This document shows, piece by piece, positions 1 through 8,244 of a stretch of 59,739 bases of DNA. Numbering within the stretch: the first letter of the stretch is position 1; each line of letters opens with the position of its first letter. This DNA is from Candidatus Acidiferrales bacterium (GTDB lineage Bacteria > Acidobacteriota > Terriglobia > Acidiferrales > UBA7541), in the NCBI GenBank assembly GCA_035934015.1, contig DASYYH010000021.1, positions 1 to 59,739 on the forward strand, given 5' to 3'. A program made the position numbers and the translations under genes. Under the pieces are notes generated by a model that made no database searches, was not told the origin of the DNA, and saw only the letters and a program-made list of their open reading frames with translations.

Positions 1-222
1 ATTTGCCCTCAAAAACTCAATTCTAATCGCTTGTCCTATGAAGAATTAGAACTGACCGTAACTCGCACAAAACAAACAACCGGACATCGTTCTAATCGCT
101 TATTCTTTCGATTTTTTGAAAAATTTTACGATTTCGGACACCTTCACTTACGGGCGGTCGAGGCTTTCCCGTGTCGGCCACCTGTGGCGGCCTGCTTTGC
201 AAGAAACAGTCATTCTGAGGTA
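1..222. other. Intergenic AT-rich flank downstream of efp
   Basis: No gene is supported here. The first 140 bases are clearly richer in A+T than the rest of the window. TTCTAATCGCTT occurs twice (21-32 and 90-101), and TTCTAAT at 21-27 pairs with ATTAGAA at 45-51. A short imperfect GC-rich dyad lies at 176-192, just beyond the efp stop, but no T-tract follows it on the minus strand, so it is at best a weak terminator. A long open frame crossing this stretch is antisense to efp and is not believed. Confidence 0.5.
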
Positions 223-780
223 TCAGACGCGCTGGATGTAGCGGCCTTCGGAGGTGTCGACTTTGACCTTGTCGCCTTCGTTGACGAACGGCGGGACGGT
301 GACAACGAGGCCAGTCTCGAGCGTCGCCGGCTTCCCGACGGCGCTGGCCGTGGCCTTCTGCATGGTCGGCTCCGTGGCCGTCACGGTCAGGTCCACCGTA
401 TCCGGCAGCAGCACGCCCATGGGCTTGCCTTCATAGAATTCGATCTTCACCTGCAAATTGGGGATCAGATAATCGGTCGTCTCGCCGAGAAGATCCTTAT
501 CGAGCGAAATCTGTTCGTAGGTTTGCGAGTTCATGAAGTGGTAGCCGGTCGCGTCGCCGTAAAGAAATTCGAACTCGACTTCGTCCATGATGGCGCGCTC
601 CACGAATTCCTCGGCGCGGAAGCGATAGTCGATAATCGAGCCGGTGCGCAGGCTGCGCATTTTGGTTTGCATCGAGCCGCGCTTGTTGCCCGGCGTGCGG
701 TGCTCGACGCTGAAAACGGTGTAAAGATCGCCCTCGTGCTGGATGATCATCCCCGGGCGCAGTTGTGTTGCCTTGACCAT
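223..780 (-). CDS. efp: Translation elongation factor P
   Basis: EF-P binds ribosomes stalled on consecutive prolines, between the P and E sites, and stimulates peptide-bond formation. The 185-residue product has the normal length and three-domain layout: an N-terminal KOW-like domain (starting MVKATQLRPGMII) and two OB domains, ending in the typical SEGRYIQRV. The loop that carries the modified residue in other species reads PGNKRGSM, so an arginine sits at the tip (known for the family: this can be lysine or arginine and may be modified). The start has an AGGAG about seven bases upstream. It lies 201 bases downstream of the glycosyltransferase gene on the same strand but has its own strong promoter, so it is probably transcribed alone. 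Confidence 0.97.
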   Translation of the reverse strand: MVKATQLRPGMIIQHEGDLYTVFSVEHRTPGNKRGSMQTKMRSLRTGSIIDYRFRAEEFVERAIMDEVEFEFLYGDATGYHFMNSQTYEQISLDKDLLGETTDYLIPNLQVKIEFYEGKPMGVLLPDTVDLTVTATEPTMQKATASAVGKPATLETGLVVTVPPFVNEGDKVKVDTSEGRYIQRV

Positions 781-864
781 GCGCTGCTCCTGATTCTGTT
801 TGGGAACTTCCTGCTTGCCGAAGCGTGTGGAAGCTTGTCCCGCGAATCGAATGTTCTAGCCTCA

Positions 865-894
865 ATTATAACGGGCCAAGGCGCGAATGGTCAA
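865..894 (-). promoter_or_regulatory. Sigma-70-type promoter of efp
   Basis: Read on the minus strand, TTGACC (889-894) is followed after 18 bases by a perfect TATAAT (865-870), about 85 bases before the efp start. A near-perfect direct repeat, GGTCAACGCGCGC (889-901) and GGTCGACGCGCGC (904-916), overlaps and flanks the -35 box and could be a regulator site. The boxes are seen directly; promoter activity is inferred. Confidence 0.7.
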
Positions 895-981
895 CGCGCG
901 CTTGGTCGACGCGCGCATGTGGTCAGAGGCTGGAAACGGCGAGAGGAATGTCCGCGCCGGCGCACGGATTTCTTGCAAAGG

Positions 982-2619
982 TTAAAAGCCGGGGGCGCCG
1001 GTGGCAGCGGCTCGAACTTCAGCAGGCTCCGGAACGCGGCCCAGGCGAATGCGGTCGAACAAACCCTGCCCGAGGGACATCAGTCCGGTATAGAGATAGC
1101 CCCAAACGAACAGCAAAAGGAACGGGATCGTGATGTAGTTCTCGTTTTGAATTGCGTAAAGGACCGTGGCGGCAAAATACAAGCCGAGGAGCACTTCGGC
1201 GTACGGAATCCAGCCGGCGCGCTTGCGATATTTGCGCTTGAGCCATGCGCCGCGATCGTTGCGGTCGATTTTGTATTTCGGCGTGCGAACGAATTCCGAT
1301 TGCTTGCCGAAGAGCGCTTCGACGACGGCGACGGCGTTGCGAACCGAAAGCCCGATGCCGACAGCCATAACAAAAGGAAGATACAAAATAGCGCGCCACC
1401 AGGTTTTTGGGTACAGGATGCGCTCGGACGTCAGATAAAAACTGGAAATCGAACAGGTGGAAGCGAGGAAGAGCGGCAAGTCGATGAGGCACATCTGAAA
1501 CCAGCCCTGATAAAAACGCACGATCATGGCGGGAAGCAGAATCACGGAGAGAATCACCATCAGCGGATAGCTGATGTTGGCGGTGAGATGGAAAAATGCT
1601 TCGGCCTTCACATAACCCGGCTCATCGGAGCGAAGGACGCGCGGAAGAATTTTGATAGCCGTCTGCATCAGGCCCTTGGCCCAGCGCGCTTGCTGGGATT
1701 TGAACGCGTTCATTTCCACGGGAAGTTCGGAGGGACAATCGATCTCCGGCAAATAGAGAAAATGCCAGCCGCGAAGCTGCGCGCGATAGGAAAGATCGGT
1801 GTCCTCGGTGAGCGTGTCGTGCTGCCAGCCGCCGGCGTCTTCGATGGCGGTGCGGCGCCAGACGCCGCCGGTGCCGTTGAAATTGAAAAACGAGCCGCGA
1901 CGATAGCGCGCGCCGTGTTCGATGACGAAGTGACCATCGAGGAGAATGGCTTCGGCTTCGGTGAGCGCGGAATAATCGCGGTTGATGTAGCTCCAGCGCG
2001 TTTGCACCATGGCCAGCCTGGGATCCGCGAAATAAGGAACCGTGCGCTGCAAAAAATCGGCAGGAGGCAAAAAATCGGCGTCGAAGATGGCGACCAAATC
2101 GCCCGTGGCAGTTTTCAAGCCTTCTTGCAGCGCGCCGGCTTTGAAGCCTTCGCGATTTTCGCGGTGAATATAGACGATTGGCACGCCGAGCTGCTGATGG
2201 CGCTCCACGCACGCGCGAGCAACAGCCTGCGTTTCATCCGTGGAATCATCGAGGAGCTGAATCTGAAGCTTATCGCGCGGATAATCGAATTGCGCGACGC
2301 AATCGACGAGGCGTTCGACGACGTAGCGCTCGTTAAAGATAGGAAGCTGTATGGTAACCTTGGGCCATTCGATGACCGGAGGTGGCGGACCGGGAACATT
2401 ATGGCGGTAACGATAAAAATTGTAGACCAGGACGTAGCGATAAATTCCGTACGCGGCGAGGATGACAAGCACAATGAAATACGGAATCATCATGGCCAGA
2501 TCGAAAGCGTTGGGCTGATAAATCCCGCTGAAGGTGCGATTGGTGAGCTTGCGCAGATAATCCGTGAAGGGATTCGCAGCAATCGCAGCCAGCAACGCCA
2601 TGATGGAATAAAAATTCAC
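982..2619 (-). CDS. Family 2 processive glycosyltransferase (cellulose/mannan-synthase-like)
   Basis: A membrane-bound GT2 enzyme predicted to polymerise a beta-linked polysaccharide from a nucleotide sugar at the inner membrane. The 545-residue product has N-terminal membrane segments (about residues 35-70), then the GT-A catalytic domain with its hallmarks in order: the LDDSTDET nucleotide-binding region, the IFDADF metal motif, TEDTD, and QQARW as the QxxRW signature. Several C-terminal membrane segments follow. It most resembles the CslA-like glucomannan/cellulose synthase group; the actual sugar cannot be told. The chosen start is GTG at 2619, preceded by GAGGGTGA; ATG at 2601 lacks such a site. 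It is divergent from the next gene with only 17 bases between the starts, so promoters must lie within coding DNA. Confidence 0.88.
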   Translation of the reverse strand: MNFYSIMALLAAIAANPFTDYLRKLTNRTFSGIYQPNAFDLAMMIPYFIVLVILAAYGIYRYVLVYNFYRYRHNVPGPPPPVIEWPKVTIQLPIFNERYVVERLVDCVAQFDYPRDKLQIQLLDDSTDETQAVARACVERHQQLGVPIVYIHRENREGFKAGALQEGLKTATGDLVAIFDADFLPPADFLQRTVPYFADPRLAMVQTRWSYINRDYSALTEAEAILLDGHFVIEHGARYRRGSFFNFNGTGGVWRRTAIEDAGGWQHDTLTEDTDLSYRAQLRGWHFLYLPEIDCPSELPVEMNAFKSQQARWAKGLMQTAIKILPRVLRSDEPGYVKAEAFFHLTANISYPLMVILSVILLPAMIVRFYQGWFQMCLIDLPLFLASTCSISSFYLTSERILYPKTWWRAILYLPFVMAVGIGLSVRNAVAVVEALFGKQSEFVRTPKYKIDRNDRGAWLKRKYRKRAGWIPYAEVLLGLYFAATVLYAIQNENYITIPFLLLFVWGYLYTGLMSLGQGLFDRIRLGRVPEPAEVRAAATGAPGF

Positions 2620-2636
2620 GTCCGAATCACCCTCGC

Positions 2637-3968
2637 ATGATGCGCCGCGCCCGAATTTCGGGTGGCACCATCGTACTCGCCGGCTTCGTCGTTCTCGAAC
2701 TTCTGTTTCTCATTCTTTACCGCTTCAGAGATCTGGAAGCGCACGCCATCGGCACGATCACGATCGGCCTCGGCGCAGGAATCGTTTATTTCATCGTCCT
2801 CTACGGGCTCGAACATCGGCCCGGCGATTCGCGCGCCAATCGCACCGCGCTGTGGATCATCATGATCGGCGCGATGCTTTTTCGACTGACGCTCCTACCA
2901 CTGGCGCCGACGCTATCCGACGATCCGTATCGCTACCACTGGGACGGCGACATTCAGCTCGCTGGCTACAATCCGTATATCGCCAGCCCGGATACGCTGC
3001 CACTGGGCCAGCACGTTACGCCGCTGGGACACGCGCTGCCTGCCCACGACATGCCCAACGTTTATCCGCCGCTCGCCGAGATGGTCTTCAAAACGGCGGC
3101 GCGATATCTGCCAGGGGCAATCGCATTCAAGCTTCCGTTCCTTTTCGCCGATCTGCTGGCTGTTTTCCTGCTGGCTGGGTGCCTGAGGTCCAGCACGAAC
3201 CGGAACTTTCGCTTGGCGATTTACGCCTGGAATCCGCTGGTCATCGTCGAATTCGCGGGTACGGGGCACAGCGACGCGCTGGCCCTGGCCGCGCTGCTGG
3301 CAGCGCTCTTGATTATACGGTCGCGGATTGGGGTGTCAACGATTCTGCTAGCCGCGGCAGCGCTGCTCAAAGTTTTCCCGGCGACGCTTTTTCCGCTATG
3401 GCTGCGGCGCGCGGGCTGGCCGCGGACGCGCGTTTCCTGGGCGGCGGGAATCGGTTCGGCAGCGCTGGCGGCGATTTGCTTCTGGCCATATCACGCGGCG
3501 CTGGCGCAGATTCCGGCGACGCTCGCTTATTTTTCAGCGCACTGGCTGGACAACAACGCGAGCCTGTTCACGTTGCTGCGGATGTTCAGCGGGCACGCAG
3601 AAGTGGCGGCGGGAATCGGGGAAGGAATTGTGGTTGCGCTGGCATTCTGGGCGGCAGCGAGGCGTATGCAGCCAGAGCGGGCGGCGTTTCTGATTTTCGG
3701 AGCGATCCTTTTGCTCTCGCCGAATGCGTATCCGTGGTATTTCACGTGGATCATTCCGCTGTTGTGCTTTTTCCCGAATCCGGCGTGGCTACTGCTGACG
3801 ATCTTGCAGTTTTTGTCGTACAGCGTGCTGATTGGATATGGGATTTTGGGGACGTGGCATTGGAGTCCGCTGATGCTGTGGCTGGAATATGCGCCGTTTT
3901 ATGGGTGGATGGGGTGGGAGTTGGTTCGCGCGAATCGAACAAAGATGAACGTGACGGCGGAAGCTTAG
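2637..3968 (+). CDS. Polytopic GT-C-fold glycosyltransferase-like membrane protein
   Basis: A 443-residue integral membrane protein with about ten hydrophobic helices. An acidic segment after the second or third helix (SDDPYRYHWDGDIQLAGYNP) matches the catalytic loop of GT-C enzymes that use polyprenyl-phosphate sugars, such as the GT87/mannosyltransferase group. The family is clear enough to infer a lipid-linked sugar transferase; donor and acceptor are unknown. It is divergent from the GT2 gene, which suggests both serve one surface-glycan pathway. Tandem ATGs (2637 and 2640) give two possible starts, neither with a good ribosome-binding site. Confidence 0.72.
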   Translation: MMRRARISGGTIVLAGFVVLELLFLILYRFRDLEAHAIGTITIGLGAGIVYFIVLYGLEHRPGDSRANRTALWIIMIGAMLFRLTLLPLAPTLSDDPYRYHWDGDIQLAGYNPYIASPDTLPLGQHVTPLGHALPAHDMPNVYPPLAEMVFKTAARYLPGAIAFKLPFLFADLLAVFLLAGCLRSSTNRNFRLAIYAWNPLVIVEFAGTGHSDALALAALLAALLIIRSRIGVSTILLAAAALLKVFPATLFPLWLRRAGWPRTRVSWAAGIGSAALAAICFWPYHAALAQIPATLAYFSAHWLDNNASLFTLLRMFSGHAEVAAGIGEGIVVALAFWAAARRMQPERAAFLIFGAILLLSPNAYPWYFTWIIPLLCFFPNPAWLLLTILQFLSYSVLIGYGILGTWHWSPLMLWLEYAPFYGWMGWELVRANRTKMNVTAEA

Positions 3969-4034
3969 CGGAGGGACTAAAAGCAAAAGCGACGCACCTC
4001 AGCGGCTAAAGCCGATGACGTTGCGATTGTTTTC

Positions 4035-4054
4035 GGCACGGCTGAAGCCGTGCC
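4035..4054. terminator. Hairpin between convergent genes
   Basis: GGCACGGCT and AGCCGTGCC form a perfect inverted repeat in the gap between the convergent genes ending at 3968 and 4156. A weaker CGGCT-AAAGCCG hairpin lies just before it at about 4002-4014. Neither has a T-run, so this may be a repeat-type hairpin that limits read-through rather than a classical intrinsic terminator. Confidence 0.4.
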
Positions 4055-4155
4055 CTGACGAAACGGAGCAAATGTTCGTTCAGATATTCAGCACGATGGC
4101 GGCGCTGGCGAAACCTGCATCGTGCGGAAATGAGTTCACTGATTGCCGAAGTTTA

Positions 4156-5121
4156 TCAATGCGATGTTGAGATCATGCCGATTGTCCCGAGCCATTTTTC
4201 CACAAGCTGCGGCCACTCGGTAATCGGAAGATTCGTGCGGCGCAGGCCAAAGCCATGGCCGCCGTGCGCGTAGATGTGAATCTCCGCAGGAACGCCTGCG
4301 TTTTTCAGAGCGATGAAGTACGTGAGCGATTGGTTTACGCCGTCCACATAATCATCCTCTGCCTGGACCAAAAACGTTGGGGGCGTCTGGCGCGTGACCG
4401 GAATGTTCGGGTTCAACTTGTACCCGGCACCGTCAACCCACAGATGCCCCGGATAAACGCCCACGGCAAAATCCGGGCGGCAGCTCTCTTTGTCGGCCGC
4501 GTCGACGGGGTTATACAAACGGCGCTTGTAATTCGTGCTGATTTCCGCGATCAGATAGCCGCCCGCTGAAAAACCGAGCACTCCGATTTTGTGCGGATCG
4601 ACGTGGTATTCCGCGGCGTGAAGACGCACGATGCCGATGGTTCTCTGCGCGTCTTCCAGGGACAATGTCGATATCATGCGATTGTGGGGACGACAGTCAC
4701 AGTGCCAGTCATAAGGCAGGCTCGGCACGCGATACTTCAGGAGCACGCAGGTGATTCCTTTGGACGTGAGCCAGTCGCAGACCTCGGTGCCTTCAAGATC
4801 CATGTACAACTCTTGAAACCCCCCGCCGGGGAATACGACGACCGCGACTCCGTTGTTGTTTCCTTTGGGTGAATACACCGTCATCGTTGGTTGCGAAATG
4901 TTGTGTTCAACCACAGCGCCTGGCGGCTCCTCACCAATTCTTTGCACGTATTCCGGACCCGGGACAGGTTGCGCATCGGGAGGCGTCCCGGGCCAGATCG
5001 CGATTTGGGTGTGACCGGGCGAGGGTTGCCAGACGTTCGTTCGTGCTGACGAAGCGCGAAACGAAAATAAAAATGCGAAACACGCTGCGAAGATCAAAAG
5101 CACTCTATTCATAACCTTCAT
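4156..5121 (-). CDS. Secreted alpha/beta-hydrolase, carbohydrate-esterase-like (BD-FAE/acetylxylan esterase group)
   Basis: An exported esterase or lipase-like hydrolase. The N-terminus (MKVMNRVLLIFAACFAFLFS) is a signal peptide. The fold markers appear in order: the oxyanion-loop region VVVFPGGGFQ, the nucleophile elbow GFSAGGYL, an acidic QAEDDYVDG and the late histidine in AHGGHGFG. This fits the BD-FAE-like family known to remove acyl groups from plant polysaccharides; the substrate here is inferred. The frame opens upstream at a GTG (5139), but ATG at 5121 gives a cleaner signal peptide. It lies 80 bases after mqnE on the same strand and has no obvious link to menaquinone, so co-transcription may be incidental. 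Confidence 0.8.
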   Translation of the reverse strand: MKVMNRVLLIFAACFAFLFSFRASSARTNVWQPSPGHTQIAIWPGTPPDAQPVPGPEYVQRIGEEPPGAVVEHNISQPTMTVYSPKGNNNGVAVVVFPGGGFQELYMDLEGTEVCDWLTSKGITCVLLKYRVPSLPYDWHCDCRPHNRMISTLSLEDAQRTIGIVRLHAAEYHVDPHKIGVLGFSAGGYLIAEISTNYKRRLYNPVDAADKESCRPDFAVGVYPGHLWVDGAGYKLNPNIPVTRQTPPTFLVQAEDDYVDGVNQSLTYFIALKNAGVPAEIHIYAHGGHGFGLRRTNLPITEWPQLVEKWLGTIGMISTSH

Positions 5122-5219
5122 TCCATGCAGGATTCGCACTAGATATCAAGGCTTAGGCTGCCAACTGTACGCGGAAATTCGGTGAGTACAACGCGGAAGA
5201 AACGCTCTGTTCCAAAAAA

Positions 5220-6392
5220 CTAAACGTTGAGGGAGAGGGAGGTTTGGGGGATGAAGTCGGCGGTGCGGTTGGCGTTGGGGGCAGGTGGCATTTTGGAGCG
5301 GTCGACGGGATTGTAGAGCGTGTCGCGTTCGACAGGGACGCGGCCGGCGGCGCGGATGAGGCGCTCGAGTTCGGCGAGGGTCATATGCTGAGGAGTGGTG
5401 GCGCCGGCGTCATGATAAATTTTTTCTTCGATGACGGTACCGTCGATGTCGTCCGCGCCGAAGCGCAAAGCGATTTGCGCGATGCGCGGCGTGAGCATGA
5501 TCCAGTAGGCTTTGATGTGGTCGAAATTGTCGAGCAGCAGGCGCGAAATGGCGATGGTCTTCAAGTCGTCGAAGCCGGTGGGCTTGGGGCAGAAGTCGAG
5601 TCCGGTATTGTCGGGATGAAACGCTAGCGGGATGAAAGTCTGGAAGCCTTTGGTTTCATCCTGCAATTCGCGAAGCAGCAGGAGATGCTCGACGCGCTCC
5701 TCGACGGTTTCGATGTGGCCATAGAGCATGGTGGCGTTGGAGCGCAAGCCGATTTGATGTGCGGTGCGGGCGATATCGAGCCACATGCGGCCGCTGGTTT
5801 TGTGGTCGCAGATGATTTTGCGCACACGCGGATTGAAAATTTCCGCGCCACCGCCGGGGAGAGAATCGACGCCGGCGTTTTTCATGGCGAGAAGCGTGTC
5901 GCGAATCGAGAGTTTCGAGATGCGCGAATAGAATCCGACTTCGACCATGGTGAACGCTTTCAGATGGACTTGCGGGAAGCGCTGCTTGAGGCCGCGAATC
6001 ATGTCGAGATAGAAATCGAAGGGCAGATCGGGATGCAGGCCGCCGACAATGTGAAATTCCGTGGCACCTTCGGAGACGCCCTGCGCCGCACGGTGCCAGA
6101 TTTCATCGAGAGAGTAGGTGTAAGCGCCAGTCACGTCCTTGTCGCGGCCAAAGGCGCAGAGCTTGCAGTGCGCGCCGCAGACGTTTGTGGGATTGATGTG
6201 GCGATTGACGTTGAAGTAGCAGACGTTGCCGTGGCGCTTCTCGCGGACGTGATTGGCGAGCCAGCCGATGGCGAGAAGATCGCTCGAGGAATAGAGCGCG
6301 AGGCCGTCGGCGGCGGAGAGGCGTTCGCCAGCGAGAACTTTTTGCGCGATGGGCTCGAGGCGCGGGTCAGTGATTTGCGGTTGCGTGTTCAT
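5220..6392 (-). CDS. mqnE: Aminofutalosine synthase MqnE
   Basis: A radical-SAM enzyme of the futalosine route to menaquinone; it joins chorismate-derived 3-enolpyruvylbenzoate (3-[(1-carboxyvinyl)oxy]benzoate) to the adenosyl group of SAM, giving aminofutalosine. The 390-residue product carries the cluster motif CGAHCKLCAF (CxxxCxxC) near residue 75, then IVGGLHPDLPFDFY and SLPGGGAEIF, all typical of MqnE. The paralogous MqnC is shorter and differs around these motifs. It follows mqnP by 15 bases in the same operon. The other pathway genes (mqnA, mqnB, mqnC, mqnD) are not in the window. Confidence 0.93.
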   Translation of the reverse strand: MNTQPQITDPRLEPIAQKVLAGERLSAADGLALYSSSDLLAIGWLANHVREKRHGNVCYFNVNRHINPTNVCGAHCKLCAFGRDKDVTGAYTYSLDEIWHRAAQGVSEGATEFHIVGGLHPDLPFDFYLDMIRGLKQRFPQVHLKAFTMVEVGFYSRISKLSIRDTLLAMKNAGVDSLPGGGAEIFNPRVRKIICDHKTSGRMWLDIARTAHQIGLRSNATMLYGHIETVEERVEHLLLLRELQDETKGFQTFIPLAFHPDNTGLDFCPKPTGFDDLKTIAISRLLLDNFDHIKAYWIMLTPRIAQIALRFGADDIDGTVIEEKIYHDAGATTPQHMTLAELERLIRAAGRVPVERDTLYNPVDRSKMPPAPNANRTADFIPQTSLSLNV

Positions 6393-6407
6393 CGAAAAAG
6401 GCGCAGT

Positions 6408-7295
6408 TCAGAAACGGGTCACGAAAGTCGCCGTGCCCCAGAAAATCAGGAACAATAAACTAATATAGCCGTTGATGGTGAAAAACGCAGCATTGATTTT
6501 GCTGAGATCGTTCGGTTTAACAAGCGAATGCTCGTAGGCGAGCAGCGCGGCGACGACGACGATTCCCGCCCAGGCAGGCCACGCCAGAGCGAAGCTCCGG
6601 GCGAGCCATCCGAGCAACAAAACCATGAGGACATGCATGACGCGCGCGACGGCGAGAGCGCCCGCGACGCCGAAACGCTTGGGAATGGAATAGAGGCCGG
6701 CTTGCTTGTCGAATTCGACGTCCTGGCAAGCGTAGAGGACATCGAAGCCGCCGACCCACAGCGTGACGGCGGCGCAGAGGATGAGCATGCGCGCATCGAG
6801 CGCGCCCCGGACAGCGATCCACGCGGCGGCGGGAGAAATGCCGAGGCAGAATCCAAGGACGATGTGCGACCAGGCGGTGAAGCGCTTGGTGTAGGAGTAG
6901 AGGAACAGAATCGCGAGCGCGACGGGAGAGAGTTCGAGCGCGAGGCGGTTGAGTTGCCAGGCGGCGATGACGAGGATGGCGGCGGAGACGAGCGTGAAGG
7001 TCCAGGCGAAGCGGACCGTGAGTTCGCCTTTCGGCAACGCGCGATTTTGCGTGCGGGGATTTGCGGCGTCGTAGCGCACGTCGGCGATGCGATTCATGGT
7101 CATGGCCGCGGAACGCGCACCGACCATGGCGACAACGATCCAGCAAAGCTGCCAGGCGATGGTGCGTCCTGCAGGCCATCCCACGCGGCCGGCGCGCTCG
7201 GCGAGGAGCGCGCCGACAAGCGCGAAGGGCAGTGCGAAGACGGAGTGCTCGAACTTAATCATCTCGAGCACAGTGCGGATGCGCGAGCGCGTCAT
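6408..7295 (-). CDS. mqnP: UbiA-family polyprenyltransferase, menaquinone pathway (MqnP)
   Basis: An inner-membrane prenyltransferase that attaches the polyprenyl tail to the aromatic head group. The 295-residue product is mostly membrane helices and has the two aspartate-rich UbiA signatures, one in the NRIADVRYDAANPRTQNR region and one in DVLYACQDVEFDKQ, which bind magnesium and the prenyl diphosphate. Its start overlaps the ubiX stop by four bases (ATGA), and mqnE follows after 15 bases, so the context points to menaquinone via futalosine rather than ubiquinone. Confidence 0.9.
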   Translation of the reverse strand: MTRSRIRTVLEMIKFEHSVFALPFALVGALLAERAGRVGWPAGRTIAWQLCWIVVAMVGARSAAMTMNRIADVRYDAANPRTQNRALPKGELTVRFAWTFTLVSAAILVIAAWQLNRLALELSPVALAILFLYSYTKRFTAWSHIVLGFCLGISPAAAWIAVRGALDARMLILCAAVTLWVGGFDVLYACQDVEFDKQAGLYSIPKRFGVAGALAVARVMHVLMVLLLGWLARSFALAWPAWAGIVVVAALLAYEHSLVKPNDLSKINAAFFTINGYISLLFLIFWGTATFVTRF

Positions 7296-7930
7296 TTATT
7301 TTGTGCTCCACTCTTTTTTGCCGCGCCAGACCAGCGATATTGCTCTTCCTGCGGCAGGCCGAGCTGCGCGAGGACACGAAAAACGTATTGCTCGACTATT
7401 TCGCTGATGGATTGCGGCGCGTAATAAAACGCGGGCATCGCGGGCATGACGATGGCGCCGGCGTCGTGGACACGAAGCATGTTTTCGAGATGAATGCGAT
7501 TGAGCGGCGTCTCGCGCAGGCAGAGGACGAGGTTGCAGCGCTCTTTGAGGCAGACATCGGCGGCGCGCGCGAGCAAATCGTCGCTCGTGCCGGAGGCAAT
7601 AGCGCCGAGCGCTCCAGCGGAACAAGGAATGATGACCATGCCGTCGACCGTGGCGCTACCAGAGGCGATGGTTGCGCCAATGTCTTTATTCGGCAGGCAC
7701 TCGAATTTTTTCGCGGCGGTTGCGGTGAGCAGCGAGGCGAGCTTTTTGTGTTCCTGCGCGACGACGCCGAGTTCGGTCGAGATGAGGCGCAGACCAGCGT
7801 CGCTGGCGACGACATAGACGCGGGAGACGCGCGGGTCGCGGTCGAGTGCGCGGAGCATGGCTTGCGCGTAGATCGCGCCGCTAGCGCCGGTGATGCCAAC
7901 AGTGATGGTCTTGGCTTCGGTATGGGCCAT
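7292..7930 (-). CDS. ubiX: Flavin prenyltransferase UbiX
   Basis: Makes prenylated FMN, the cofactor of UbiD-type decarboxylases, from FMN and dimethylallyl phosphate. The 212-residue product begins with the FMN-binding GITGASGAIYAQ loop and has the conserved PCSAGALGAIASG and RETPLNRIHLENM segments. It is the first gene of the minus-strand ubiX-mqnP-mqnE operon; a UbiD partner (decarboxylase of the naphthoquinone intermediate) is expected elsewhere in the genome. The promoter should lie in the divergent gap 7931-8244. Confidence 0.94.
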   Translation of the reverse strand: MAHTEAKTITVGITGASGAIYAQAMLRALDRDPRVSRVYVVASDAGLRLISTELGVVAQEHKKLASLLTATAAKKFECLPNKDIGATIASGSATVDGMVIIPCSAGALGAIASGTSDDLLARAADVCLKERCNLVLCLRETPLNRIHLENMLRVHDAGAIVMPAMPAFYYAPQSISEIVEQYVFRVLAQLGLPQEEQYRWSGAAKKSGAQNK

Positions 7931-8244
7931 TGCGATGAGTCGAATCTCTGAGTCTAGGCAGCCGCTTTGCGCAAAGTCAAGCCGGCGAGCGAGGGGGCAG
8001 TTCCTGCGGCTTTATAGTTGACAGGCACTAAGACCTTTGTTAATCCTCCCTTGTTCCCTCCACTGCAATTCTTCTCAAGTCGCGACCAGGGGTAAGGGGC
8101 TATTCGTTACGTTGACTCGGCCAGAAAGTCCTTTTGTTTGAAGGAGCGATGAGCGTTGGCGGAGCCGATGGGGGAAACACGGGGATCGCGATTGATACGG
8201 AATAAGCTGGGGACGCAGCGACTTCCGAAACGGAGGATGAGAAA
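7931..8244. other. Divergent intergenic region between ubiX and a secreted-protein gene
   Basis: No gene is supported. On the plus strand TTGACA (8018-8023) is followed after 15 bases by GTTAAT (8039-8044), a possible but sub-optimal promoter for the gene at 8245, leaving a long leader of about 190 bases. CGGAGGATGAG just before 8245 is a good ribosome-binding site. An open frame on the minus strand across 8100-8402 covers that site and has no family features. Confidence 0.4.

Noticed and set aside
31-2640. An 869-codon open frame on the plus strand
   Set aside because: It is antisense to efp and the GT2 gene, both with complete family motifs; its translation is rich in R, H, D and E with no domain, as expected from antisense to GC-rich genes.
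2852-4009. A 385-codon frame on the plus strand overlapping the GT-C gene
   Set aside because: It overlaps the membrane protein in another frame and shows no family features.
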